Of a stretch of DNA of 64,000 nt, positions 12,001 through 22,030 are shown piece by piece. The notes below the pieces were generated by a model, which saw only the letters and a list, made by a program, of their open reading frames with translations, searched no databases and was not told where the DNA came from. The translations under genes and the position numbers were made by a program. Position 1 is the first letter of the stretch, and each line of letters opens with the position of its first letter. The stretch comes from Ovis canadensis (lineage: Eukaryota; Chordata; Mammalia; Artiodactyla; Bovidae). The stretch is from positions 51,692,001 through 51,756,000 of the forward strand of contig NC_091249.1 in assembly GCF_042477335.2 (NCBI RefSeq), written 5' to 3'.

Positions 12001-14324
12001 GTTGTCATTTCCTTCTCCAGGGGGTCTTCCCAACCCAGAGATCAAACCCAGGTATCTTGCATTGCAGGAGGATTCTTTACCATCTGAGCCTCCAGGGAAT
12101 TGAGAGCTGGGGCTCAGAGGTCAGCCCTCTGAATGGAAAGATTCTCTGACCCTCAAGCTGGCTTTGGGGCTTGGATCCCCTATCTTACCTCTAGTTCAAT
12201 CCAACCCCTTATAATAGGCATGGGGGAGTGATGCCCTTGAGGGGAAGTGACTTACTCAAGGTCACAGTGAGTCAGTAGAAGGGAAACCTGGTCTGGCCAC
12301 TCCCTACCCACATGGCTGGCTCGGGGGAAGTGTGGGCTAGCCCACGGAGGTGGGAGTCTCCGGTTGAGCTGGAGCTGTTGGCTCCCAGAGAGGGGATGGG
12401 GAACTGGCAACTACTTCCTTCTCTGGGATGAGGAGGACACAGGAGGGACAGAGGAGTCAGAGGTGGAGACAGAAGCAGAAGAGACCTGGGGATGGGGGGC
12501 AGCATGTGTCTGGAGAGAAAAGCAAGGAGGCCCAAGGGACCAAGGAGAGGAAAAGCCAGGGGGCTGGACACCACACGGAGTAGGGGGTGAGTCAGCCTGA
12601 GGGCTCCACTGAGCAGCCCAACCCCCAAGTCCCAGACGTTACCTCATCTCCCAGGCCTGGGCCTCCAGCCAGCCCTAGCCCCTCCCTCTCCTCCTCCATG
12701 CTAGGGTCAGGAGAGAGGGAGGGGGCCCAGCCCAGCTCCGAAAAGACCACCCTCACTCCCACCCACCAGGGCCTAGGTCCAACTCCAGGGCTGGGCTCAG
12801 CCAGTGGCCCCACCCACATGCTGGGGCTGCTAACAACAGAGCCCAAGCTCAGAGTGCCCCCAACAGGCCACATCTGAAAGTCCATCCCTTAGGCTGCTTT
12901 GTTGCCCATCCCCACCAATGAATAAACTGAGGCTCAGAGGTCAGCCAAGCTCCCAGCCACACTGACCAGCACTTTCTCAGGAAGTGGAGTATAGGATGAG
13001 TTCCCAGAGACGGCAAGGCTTGAGTATTATGTATGGGCTGGGTGTAAGTAGTAGGGAGATCAGTGCCCTTAGCTACCTTGCTGGCAGAGCAGCTTCCAGG
13101 AAACCCCGTGGAAGGGTCCCTTGGAACAGTGACTGCTTGCAGGTCCTGGCCACCAAGCCCAACTACAACAGACTCTACCTTGGGGCCCCCTCAAGCTGGG
13201 ATCTCTAGACCCCTCCAGGCTGTGCCTGCCCTGGGCTTCATGCCAACAGCTGCCCACCAGGAGCCTGGGTGTGCCTCTCTGGTCAAGGGGATATGGGGAC
13301 AGAAATCCCCGCCCACTCCTGACCCCCAGACTACAGTCAAGAGACACCAACCCAAGGGCTGGCCTCACCCTCTCAGGGCAGGCACTTTGTTCTCCGAGTC
13401 CCACAACTGATCCCACAGTTGTAGCCACAGCCTGATGATCGGCTGAGGGGCCCACTGATGGGGTTCAGGGTTCCAGGCCTAGGCCAGCCTTCTTTAGTTC
13501 TGCAGACTCCAGCCACCAGTTGACTATCCCAGCATGGGGCTGCATTCTTGGGCTTATAAGGCAATCCCCCTGCCACAGGGAGGAGCCAGCCTCCAGCTCC
13601 ACCCCCACCAGGACAGGCTCTCAGGAGTTGAAGTCAGAGCCCTAGAGACCCAAAGACCACTGCATCCTGAATGGAACCAGTGAATGGGATAAAAGTCCTC
13701 ACCTGGGCTGGGGAGAAGCAGAAGCACCTTATCCACCCACAAAAACTGCAGGCCATCCCTGTGTTTGAAGCCCCATGCCTGCTTTGCCATGGAACCGATG
13801 AAAGAGTTCCTTCAATGAGTCTTGAGTTATCTCATCTGAATAAACAGGGTGGCAGTTGCTATTCCTTAGGTGGCAATGAGGATGAAGTGAGCTCCTGCAG
13901 TCAGAGTGCCCTCCCAGGGGCCTAGCACCAAACATTGCTCCTCAAGCAGTTTATAGATACTTCTTGGAGACTGCAGGTTCACCTCCTGAAGAATGGGCAC
14001 ACTCCTGAGCCTAGAAGGTGCAGTGTAGAGCTGTGGAAGTCTGAGGGCTGCTCCCTTCCCAGTATCTACCGAGTTGGGAGTCCTTGTGGCAGATGCCCAC
14101 AGCTCTGGACCTGGACACCTCCTGGTCTGTGACGTCGGCTCATTCCTGCTCAGACTCCTCCTGCCGCCCACTGGAGATCTGAGCACCCAGAGACCCCCAG
14201 AGGAACCCTTCCCTCAACCTAGGCTCACCCGGGAGATGGAGAGGGGTACATTGAAGTCCTTGCCCCCCTGCAGCCGGAAGCCCCAAGGTGCTGGCCCCTC
14301 CAGCACCACCTTGAAGGAATCCAT
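5881..14324 (-). CDS. PDLIM7: PDLIM7 (Enigma/LMP-1) PDZ-LIM scaffold, 3' end outside window
   Basis: Actin-associated PDZ-LIM scaffold of the Enigma family. In this family the PDZ domain binds alpha-actinin/tropomyosin partners and the LIM domains bind kinases and receptors. Coding exons in transcript order: 14229-14324, 10506-10657, 10394-10424, 9787-9905, 9032-9168, 8842-8878, 7838-7899, 7455-7692 and 5881-6061. All have GT-AG borders, and the phases add up exactly to codon 351. The start at 14322-14324 opens [10 protein letters not shown], the canonical Enigma N-terminus, right after a splice acceptor (exon begins 14334). The PDZ domain is about residues 1-84; a Pro/Ser/Thr- and Gly-rich linker follows; LIM1 begins at C283-x2-C286. 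The human protein has three LIM domains and about 457 residues, so LIM2 and LIM3 are missing only because the window ends. The 31-bp exon 10394-10424 is a near-micro-exon. Confidence 0.97.
6207..6478 (-). repeat. BOV-A2 dimeric SINE
   Basis: Two BovB-derived monomers in tandem, each with the reverse form GTCCGACTC/TGACCCCATGGACTG and AGGCAAGANTACTGGAGTG, joined by GAAAGTGAAAAGTGAAAGTG. This is the BOV-A2 arrangement. It lies about 150 bases upstream of the PDLIM7 LIM1 acceptor. Confidence 0.85.
6548..6751 (+). repeat. CHR-type SINE
   Basis: Starts GGGACTTCCCTGGTGGTGCA, has GGTTCAATCCC and a CCACAATTAGAGAGCACGTG body, and ends in an AAATAAAT-type tail. It sits 70 bases from the BOV-A2 copy within the same PDLIM7 intron. 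Confidence 0.82.
7455..7899 (-). CDS. PDLIM7: PDLIM7 linker exons and start of LIM1
   Basis: Exon 7838-7899 encodes a Pro/Ala/Thr-rich piece (SQVPRTEAP...). Exon 7455-7692 encodes the rest of the linker, a glycine-rich run (about residues 267-275) and the opening of LIM1, [10 protein letters not shown], with ligands C283 and C286. The exon stops inside the codon for R291, and the next exon (5881-6061) completes it. Glycine runs like this often vary in length between mammals. The short isoform skips both exons. Confidence 0.93.
8304..8309 (-). terminator. PDLIM7: Poly(A) signal for short PDLIM7 transcript
   Basis: On the minus strand this is AATAAA, 254 bases after the stop of the alternative terminal exon and well inside the long-form intron. 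It implies an intronic polyadenylation site for the short isoform. The cleavage position itself is not visible. Confidence 0.7.
8563..8659 (-). CDS. PDLIM7: PDLIM7 alternative terminal exon (LIM-less short isoform)
   Basis: After a CCCCTCAG acceptor this exon reads in the same phase as the main transcript (it joins the two bases left by exon 8842-8878) and encodes about 32 residues beginning [20 protein letters not shown], then a TAG stop at 8563-8565. The coding sum to this stop is 669 bases, giving a 222-residue PDZ protein with no LIM domain. A short Enigma isoform with this tail is known in human. An AATAAA signal 254 bases further on (8304-8309) would let the transcript end here. The exon lies inside the intron used by the long form, so choosing it would compete with splicing to 7899. 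Confidence 0.88.
10506..14324 (-). CDS. PDLIM7: PDLIM7 PDZ-domain exons 1 and 2
   Basis: Exon 14229-14324 (32 codons) carries the carboxylate-binding loop as Pro-Trp-Gly-Phe, the Enigma-family form of the PDZ GLGF motif. Exon 10506-10657 supplies the rest of the fold, including GDWVLSIDG and a Glu-rich helix, up to about residue 82. The donor at 14228-14227 is GTGAGC, and the acceptor at 10659-10658 follows a short pyrimidine stretch. The 3.6-kb intron between them holds one Bov-tA SINE and an MIR relic. Confidence 0.95.
11700..11892 (+). repeat. MIR SINE relic
   Basis: Diverged copy keeping TTTACATTTATCGAGTACCT near the start and GAGAGGTTAAGTAACTTGCT in the core. An ancient element shared by all mammals. 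Confidence 0.65.
11895..12103 (-). repeat. Bov-tA SINE in PDLIM7 intron
   Basis: Reverse copy from AAAGTGAAAGTGTTAGTCCC through TCTTTACCATCTGAGCCTCC. An MIR relic (about 11700-11890) directly precedes it. Confidence 0.85.
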
Positions 14325-14744
14325 AGTGCTGCTCCTGAGAGGAGAGAAAAAGTGAGTGATGCACAGTGGGTGCACAGGCAGGCCCTACTCTGGACACCAG
14401 CCTTGGACTAGCGCCAGACAAGCACTGGCAGACGCTGAGCACACCCAGGGGGAGGGTAGGCGGGCACCCTGTTAGGTCGCGCTGGGCTGCTAGCTGGCAG
14501 ACTCACTTTGGAAAGACAGGGGCAACCCCCCTTCCCCAAAGGACTGGGGCGGGGGGTGAAGGGAGCCCGCATCCACTCATAAGGTTCCTCTCACCCAGGA
14601 GTGGACAGCAGGACTACTTTGGCATGACTTCCTTCCCAGCCAGTCTTGAGCCTTGGTCTGGACAGCAATGCCAGTCCAGGGCCGGCACTCCTCTCCCCCG
14701 CCCCCAGGTCCCCACAGGCAGGCCTCGGCTGGAGCCTGCTCGGA

Positions 14745-14754
14745 CTATATAAGG
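14745..14754. promoter_or_regulatory. PDLIM7: CArG-like / TATA-like element in PDLIM7 5' intron
   Basis: The sequence CTATATAAGG differs by one base from the SRF-binding CArG consensus CC(A/T)6GG. A second near match, CTTATAAGG, lies at 13553-13561. Cytoskeletal genes of this class are often SRF/MRTF targets, so regulation by SRF is plausible but inferred. Alternatively it is a plus-strand TATA-like sequence with no assigned transcript. Confidence 0.35.
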
Positions 14755-14779
14755 CGTGTAAACTGACACTGTTCGGAGA

Positions 14780-15440
14780 GAACACGGGGGCTTGGGCCGC
14801 GAGGGGGAGGGGTGCGGAGGGAGGCGGCTGGAGCGAATCCTAGCCATTCCAAGCCCAGTCGAAGCTACTGAGAGCCAGGGCAGGACCCCTGGGAGCGCTG
14901 GGTTCTGGGCGGGGGCGAGGCCCCTGGAGGGAATGGTGGGGGCTGGGACTCCAAAGCATGGTTAGGAAAAAGATTTATCCTGCAGCCCAGTGAGGGTGGT
15001 GCCTCCCACACAGGACTGCTACCATCCCAACGTGACTCAGTTTCCCCCTGGGCCTCCGCCTGGGCCCCAAGCACTGGCCGAGTCCCAGGCGCAGGAAGCG
15101 GCGCAGGCGCCAATCAGCCCCGCCGCAGCCGGCTTCGCCGCAGGAAGGCGGGGGCGGGGGTAGGGGCGACGGCCCATCGGAGGAACTGCAGAGCTGGCTA
15201 CGACCCCCAGCCCCCTCTGTGGTCCCCATTAGGCCTCTGCCCCCCGCCTGGTCCGGCCCGAGATGCCCCGCGCTGTCCCAAGTACCTCCTGGGCCCCACC
15301 GGGGCGCTGCTCCGCGGCGGGCTCCAAGGAGCCTCGCTGGGATCCGCCGCCCGAGTTCTGACCCCGCCCCCGCGGCTGCCATCCGCTTTGAGCCCGCGTA
15401 GGGGGGCGGAGCCAGATGCCCCGCCCCCTCCAAAAGTCGC
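14780..15440 (-). promoter_or_regulatory. PDLIM7: PDLIM7 CpG-rich promoter and 5' untranslated exon
   Basis: GC- and CpG-dense sequence with several GGGCGG/CCCGCCC (Sp1-type) boxes around 15140-15560, just upstream of the coding exons in transcript direction. A plausible non-coding first exon ends at 15286, where the minus strand reads CCCAGGAG followed by a GTACTT donor. It would splice to the acceptor at 14336-14335, ten bases before the ATG. The exon's 5' end cannot be fixed from sequence. Confidence 0.6.
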
Positions 15441-16489
15441 GGTCGCCCGGGCAGTGGGAAGCCCTACCCAATCCTTCCGCCCCACCCAATCATCAGGTCC
15501 CATCTAGCTTTGGGCTCTAAGACACAGCCCTCCTTGGTCCCGTCGGTGGGGCGGGGCCTGGACGGAGTCTGGGCGGGGTCTCGGCTGCTGGACACCTAGT
15601 CTGGGAGCCTAACCCTCCGCTTTCCTGGCCCTTTGCGCCTCCAGCTGGCTGAGTGAAAAGAAAGTCTACTTGGGAACCAGACAGATCTGGATCTGAGTTG
15701 TCTGTGAACCTTAGTTTCCAACTCAGAAAAATGGGACAATACTACTCGCTTCACAGGGCCGTCGTGAAGACAGGCACAGTTTGCCGTAAGGTACAGCCAT
15801 CGGAGGCTCCAGAATTTCTAAATAGGACGGATTTGGTGGAGAGTTGGTGGAGGGGGGGGACCTCGAGGTGGGCTTAGTTGAGGAGGACACGGGGGAGCAT
15901 GAAGTTGTTTGCAGAACATTCCACCGAAGGCAGAAAATGACAGTCGACACAGGTGTAGGGACCCTTGGCTCTGGCCCCAATCGTTACTCATTCCTGACCT
16001 GTTCCTACCGCCGACCCCTCGCAGTCAGCGGCCAGCAGCCCAGCGACCCCACCTAAGTGCTGACTGTCTTGATGAGTTATGTCCTGCTACCCGCTCCAGA
16101 ACCGGCAGCGCCTCCATTGAGGGTGTCAGAGTCCCCACTTTGACCCAGTGCTCAGCCCAGGCGGCTAGCTCAGGCAGCGGGGGAAAGTGAGCAGGGATCC
16201 AGGTTTGCGAGTGAGTGAACAGATGTCCACGCCTCAGGGGATGGCCAATGCTGTTCTCCCCTCTCCACTATTATCATATTTCATCCTCTTCTGCATCAGT
16301 CCCTTCACTACATAAACTGATGTAAGAGTTCTCATCTTTAAATAAATTTTCTCTTGATCTCACAACACTTTTCAGCAATCTCTCTCTTATTCTTCTATTT
16401 TTCCTGAGGGTAAAATTCCTTGGAGTTGTCTATTACCCTTCCTCCCCGTTTTTCCTCCCATTCTCTCCTGAACTCATTCAGTTAAGCTC

Positions 16490-18050
16490 TTGTCCCCACC
16501 AGTCCTCTGAATTAATTCCCTCTTCAAAAGGTCTCTAATGATTTCCAGGTTATTCAATCAATGGTGATTTCTCAGCTTTCCTCTTTTCTTACCTAGAAAC
16601 AGCTCTGGTCAGGGTATACTCCCTCTTCCCCGTGGCTTCATCCTGTCCCACTGACTGCTTCTTCTCCACCATCTTTCCTCCTGCCCTACTGAATTCTCCT
16701 TCTCCACCTCCTTTTGCAGCTCCTCATTTGCTTTCCAACATGGTCATCAGCTCTTTCCTCTCTACATTCACTCTCTGGGACCCCATTCTGTTCTGTGACT
16801 ATCAATAACACCTATATGCTAAGGACTCCCGACTTATATGTCCGGATCTGGCCTTCCCCAACAAATCCAGACTCCAGTATCCAACAGTCTGTCAAGCCTA
16901 GGATGTCTATCTCAAATCATCATTGTTGTAGTTCAGTCGCTGAATCATGTCCAGCTCTTTGTGACCCCATGGACTACAGCACACCAGGCTTCCCTGTCCT
17001 TCACCACCTCCCAAAGTTTGCTCAAACTCATGTCCATTGAGTCGGTGATGCCATCTAACCATCTCATCCTCTGTCATCTCCCCTTCTCCTCCTGCCTTCA
17101 ATCTTTCCCAGTATCAGGGTATTTTGCAATGAGTCAGCTCTTCGCATCAGGTGGCCAAAGTATTGGAGCTTCAGCATCAGTCAATTTAAACTTGCAATTT
17201 CTCCACCTCCCTAACTCCTTCCTTCCTTTGGTAAACTAAAAAAAAAAAATTTTTTTTTAAAGAGCAGCATTATTCATCTGCCTGGTCCAGTAAAAATTAT
17301 GACGTTTTCCTTCCTTTATTTTCTGTCTCATACTTCAGATTCTGCAAATTCCACCTTCAGCATTTGTTCCACATTTGGCTTCCATGTATGTCCCTGCCAC
17401 TTCTCCCATGTCTGGACATTTTAACGGTCTCCTAATAGAGCTCTCTGCTACTACTCCTACCCAGTCCAGAGTTCTTTCACTGCAGCAGCCAAAGTCCCCC
17501 TAAAGCAGAGATCACATCAAATCACCCTCGGCTTTTAGCATTCCAGTGGGCTGGTATCACACTTGAAAGTAAAGTGTTTCAGATGTACATGACACTAATA
17601 AACTGCATCCACCAAGACACAATAAACTGGGTCACTCACCTCCTCATTCACTCCATCTACTCGTCACTTGGCCTCCTCAGTGTTCCTCCAACACAGCAAA
17701 GGTATTCCTGCCTCAGAGCCTTTGTATTTGCGACTCCTTCTGCTGAAACACTGTCTCCCAGGCTCTCTCACTGTGTTCAGGTCTCAGCTCAGATGTTACC
17801 TCCTTTCTTGATCATCCTATCTGAAACAGCAGCCCCCGACACCTCACCTGCATAATGCACGAGTTCCTTACCCTGCCTTATTTTCTCCCTATAGCACTTA
17901 CCACCCTTTGACATTGTATAAAGTGTTTGTTTCTTCATTGCCCTTTGTCTGCATTAGAAAGTCAGTCCTATGAGAATAGGGGCTTGTCTGACTTGTTCAC
18001 CATCTCCGCAGTGACTGCACACAGCGGATATGAATAAACAGATAAAGGAA
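16490..18050 (+). repeat. L2 LINE relic, interrupted by BovB
   Basis: Diverged L2 (CR1-clade) sequence. One stretch recalls the RT region (CTCTACATTCACTCTCTGGG..., followed by a degraded YADD-like part). The 3' part has CTCAGAGCCTTTGTATTTGC and CTCAGATGTTACCTCCTTTC, with the TAGAAAGTCAGTCCTATGAG-type end. Many stops; not coding. Confidence 0.6.
16918..17190 (-). repeat. BovB LINE 3' fragment, reverse
   Basis: Inverted BovB end: TTGTTGTAGTTCAGTCGCTG, TGACCCCATGGACTACAGCA, CATCTAACCATCTCATCCTC through TTGGAGCTTCAGCATCAGTC. It lies inside the older L2 relic. Confidence 0.85.
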
Positions 18051-18244
18051 GGATTGAGAAAGTGAAACAGTAAATGAGGAAAGGAAGAAGTGGCAGCCTG
18101 GGGCTCCAGGCAGTCCTCTAACAGGGAGAGCCAGGGATCCCATCCGTCGGGCTCCTGCAGGGCTCAGACCTAGATAGAGCCACGAGAGCTCCCTGCACAG
18201 GCAGCCGCTGGGTAGGGAGGAACAGGCCGTGGGCTAGGTCACAG

Positions 18245-18258
18245 TGCCCCCTGGTGGT
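18245..18258 (+). promoter_or_regulatory. CTCF-like motif between PDLIM7 and DOK3
   Basis: TGCCCCCTGGTGGT fits the core of the CTCF consensus (CCNCTNGNGG class). It sits in unique sequence between the two genes, just before an L1 tail. No chromatin data are available here, so occupancy is unknown. Confidence 0.5.
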
Positions 18259-18385
18259 CAGGATACCTGTAGCTCCAGGGCCAGGTCCCTAGATGTTTCC
18301 AAAGACTTTCTCTTCTACTGTCTGATTGGAACCTCATAAAAATTGCCATGAAACAAAAAGGTTTAGATTTGTAATTAAAAAACGC

Positions 18386-18620
18386 ATGCCCAAACAACAA
18401 GAACCTACTGTATAACACAGAAATTTATATTCAATATCTTGTAATAACCCATTATGGAAAATAATTTGAAAAAGAACATATAAATGTATGCAAACATATA
18501 TATACATACATATATATATAACTGAATCACTTTGCTGTATATTTGAAACATTATAAATCAAATCAACTACTTTTCAATTTAAAAATGAATATACACTGAA
18601 AATAAATTTTAAAAGAACAT
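18386..18620 (+). repeat. L1 LINE 3' tail
   Basis: Has the bovine L1 3' signature ACAACAAGAACCTACTGTAT, TAATAACCCATTATGGAAAA and AACTGAATCACTTTGCTGTA, with an internal TA/CATA simple repeat at about 18495-18522. Confidence 0.75.
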
Positions 18621-18755
18621 TCAATTGCTTAAAATAGAAAGAAAAATCATTCTATAAATTGTGTTGGAACAATTGGTTATTGTCTAAAAATAACAAGGCT
18701 CCACCTCATGCCATATATAAAAATATATCATGTATAGATTAAAATCTACTTTTAT

Positions 18756-18900
18756 GGGACTTCACTAGTGGTCCAGTAGCTAAAACTCCTTGCTCCCAAT
18801 GCAGGTGGCCTGGGTTTGATCCCTGGCCAGGGAACTAGATCCCACATGCTACAACTAAAAACCAGTGCCATCAAATAGATAAGTAAAAATAAATATTTGG
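18756..18900 (+). repeat. CHR-type SINE, short
   Basis: GGGACTTCACTAGTGGTCCA start, GGTTTGATCCCTGGCCAGGG box, and AAATAAATATTTGG tail; the repeated body is absent. Confidence 0.75.
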
Positions 18901-19459
18901 AAAACTAAAGTAAAATCTACTTTTACAAGTAAAGTTATAAAAGTATTAGAAGACAGTTTTAAAAAGAAGCATGCCAGACCAAGGACCCAGAGTCCTGGAT
19001 TCCAGTTCTGGCCAAGATCTTGACTCTCTAGGTAACCTCAAGTGTGTCCTGGCGTTCTGTGAGGTGGCAGGAGCTGACCTGCTACTGTGGGGCCAAGAGG
19101 TCATTGCTGAAGGTACCCTGACACCTCCTAGCCTCAGCTTGCTCTGTTACAAGCAGCCTGATCAATCATGGGAAGATTTTTGCCTGTCAGGAGGACCGTC
19201 TGTAAGTAGGGCTAAAATGTACCTCTCAGTGTTGCCAGCACTTTTCTGGGTTTTGTCCTGTGTGGCGACAAACACCGTGGGATAGCACAGACTGCACCTC
19301 CCCACAACCCCCCTTCACACACTACATTTGGAGATCCTTTTAGACACCTAGAACTCGTGTGCAGTTGGAATCTTAAATCTGGATCTCAGGGGTGAGATTG
19401 ACAGGTCATCAATATTTAGATGGCCTGTGAGATCTGGAGACCACCTTGACTCACTTAGG

Positions 19460-19596
19460 ACTGTGGTTCTCAGCCTTCGGTGCAAACTACAATTATCTGG
19501 GGAGCTGAAAAAGTGGAGCCCAAGGCCTGCCTTGACAGATGAAATTTGAGACCATGGGTGTGGGCCGAGGCATCGGCATCTTAAAAAGGCTCTACT
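19460..19596 (+). repeat. MER5-type hAT relic cut by BovB
   Basis: Begins with the hAT-like end GACTGTGGTTCTCAGCCTTC and continues as AATTATCTGGGGAGCTGAAA. It lacks its other end because a BovB copy begins where the element should continue. Confidence 0.55.
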
Positions 19597-20812
19597 TCAA
19601 GCTTCAACAGTAATTGAACCGAGAACTTCCAGATGTACAAGCTGGATTTAGAAATCCAGAGGAATCAGAGATCAAATTGCTAACACCTGTTGGGCCATAG
19701 AAAAATCTAGAGAATTCCAGAAAAAGATCTACTTCTGTTTCATTGACTATGCTAAACCCTTTGACAGTGTAGATCACAACAAACTGTGGAAAATTCCTAA
19801 AGAGATGGGAATACCAGACCACCTTACCTGCCTCCTGAGAAACCTGTATGCAGGTCAAGAAGCAACAGTGGAACCAGACGTGGAACAAATTAGGAAAGGA
19901 GTACGTCAAGGCTGTATATTGTCACCGTGCTTATTTAACTTATATGCAGAGTACATCATGCAAAATGCTGGGCTGAATGAAACACAAGCTGGAATCAAGA
20001 TTGCTGGGAGAAATCTGAGAAATAACCTCAGATATGAAGGTGACATCACCCTTATGGCAGAAAGCAAAGAGGAACTAAAGAGCCTCTTGATGAAAGTGAA
20101 AGAGGAGAGTTTGAAAGTTGGCTTAAAACTCAACATTCAAAAAGTGAAGATCATGGCATCCGGTCCCATCACTTCATGGCAAATAGATGGGGAAACAATG
20201 GAAACAGTGATAGACTTTATTTTTGTGGGCTCCAAAATCACTGCAGATGGTGACTGCAGCCATGAAATTAAAAGATGCTTGTTCCTTGGAAGAAAAGCTA
20301 TGACCAACCTAAACAGCATAATTAAAAGCAGAGACATTACTTTGCCAACAAAGATCTGTATAGTCACAGCTATGGTTTTCCCAGTAGTTATGTACAGGTG
20401 TGGAAGCTGGACCATACAGAAGGCTGAGCGCCAAAGAATTGATGCCTTCAAACCATGGTGTTGGAGAAGACACTTGAGAGTCCTTTGGACAGCAAGGAGA
20501 TCAAACCAGTCAATACTAGGAAATCAATCCTGAATTTGCATTGAAAGGACTGATGCTGAAGCTTAAGTTCCAATCCTTTGGCCACCTGATGCGAAGAGCC
20601 AACTTGACTGCAGAAGACCCTGATGCTGGGAAAGACTGAGGGCAGGAGGAGAAGGGGTTGATAGAGGATGAGATGGTTGGATGGCATCACTGACTCAATG
20701 GACATGCATTTGAGCAAACTTTGGGAGGTGGTGAAAGACAGGGAAGCCTGGTGTGCTGCACTCCATGGGGTCACAAAAAGTCAGACATGACTGAGCAACT
20801 GAACAACAACAG
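19597..20812 (+). mobile_element. BovB (RTE) LINE, 5'-truncated, inactive
   Basis: Reverse-transcriptase part and 3' end of BovB. The open frame 19805-20533 (242 residues) keeps GCILSPCLFNLYAEY and KEELKSLLMKVKEES, but the RT catalytic box reads RYEGD instead of YADD, so a catalytic Asp is lost. Ends GACTGAGCAACTGAACAACA. Confidence 0.87.
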
Positions 20813-20939
20813 GTGATTACGTATGCAGCTAGGGTTGAATTACACTGTGTCTGATGCCAAAGTCCCGCACAGAACTCAGGCAGGGAAGGTGACAGAAGAG
20901 TCTGGGAAGGAGAGACCTGTGAGGAGGAAAACCAAGTGA

Positions 20940-22030
20940 AGACCACATTCCAAGAAGGGGTGTGGAAAGCTGCTGAGAAGCAAGGAGAGTCTAGATCACA
21001 AGGAGAGTCCAGGTGGCTTTTGTTTGGGGAAAAAAGAAGGTTGGTGATCCTAATAAGAGCAATGGAATGGAGTTGTGGAGACCACCAGGAGATTGGATTT
21101 GGTTGAAGAGAGAATGGGAGGTGAGAAAGTGGAAATGAGAGTAATCAACAACTCTTTTGAGGAATTTCTCTGCGAAGAGGAAGAGAGAAATGGGGAGGTG
21201 GCTGAAGGAGAATGAGAGGCCGAGGGGAGGTTTGTTTTAAAGAAATTATAGAGCATATTTTTGTGTGGCTGGAAATGACGATGATGATGATGGAATTAAC
21301 AGGTCAAGGAGAGAGGGTAGAGCTCCGCTTGCCAAGCCATGGGGAAGTGAGAGGAAGACGGGAGCAGACACTCTTCTGTTGTAGGGCAGGAGGGAGACCG
21401 GTGCAGATATAGCTGCTCTTGTAGATGAAGCAGAGGGAGGTCAAGGATGCTCACTGCTGTCAGCTACCATTTCCTAAGTAGAAATGTGAGAATGGTCAGG
21501 GATGGAGAGCAGAAGCTATGAGAGCCTTGAGGAGGAGAAAAGTAGCCACTGTGGGGTGCAGGATCTCTGGGCACCATGGAGAGCCTATCTATTTGAGGTT
21601 TGAGATCACATCGTTAAAGAGAGCGCAATCAACCTGGTTATGGGAATTTCTCATATGGTGGCACAGAGAATTGGGTTCACCTGAGGCTGGGGACTTTGCC
21701 CCAAAAATAGGACGGAAGGAGAGGGGAGCAGAAGGCAGAATCCAAGTAGGGCAAGGATGAGATTATGGACTGGAGTAGTGCAGATAATGAGAAAGGGGTC
21801 AGTGCAGGTCAGCGAGAATGGAGAGCAGCCATATAGGCAACACTAGAGGAAGTGGGCCAGAAGGAGAGGAGGTAGCCAGCGGCAGACGCTTGAAATAAGA
21901 CAGTGTCACTGTGAAGTGACAATGGAGCGTCACCATCATGAAGATCGGGATGTGTCAAAGGTGTGAGCAGCTGAGGTGGTGCTGAGGTCAAGGGTCCAGG
22001 AGGCTGGGTCTTTGGGGGCACTGATGCTTG
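20940..22030 (-). repeat. Probable L2 relic, reverse orientation
   Basis: Reverse-strand similarity to the L2 RT region, for example GAGAATGGGAGGTGAGAAAG and CAACAACTCTTTTGAGGAAT around 21105-21165. Boundaries are uncertain and no gene is apparent. Confidence 0.4.

Noticed and set aside
18495-18522. TA/CATA run as a possible origin or AT-rich regulatory site
   Set aside because: It is the simple-repeat part of an L1 3' tail.
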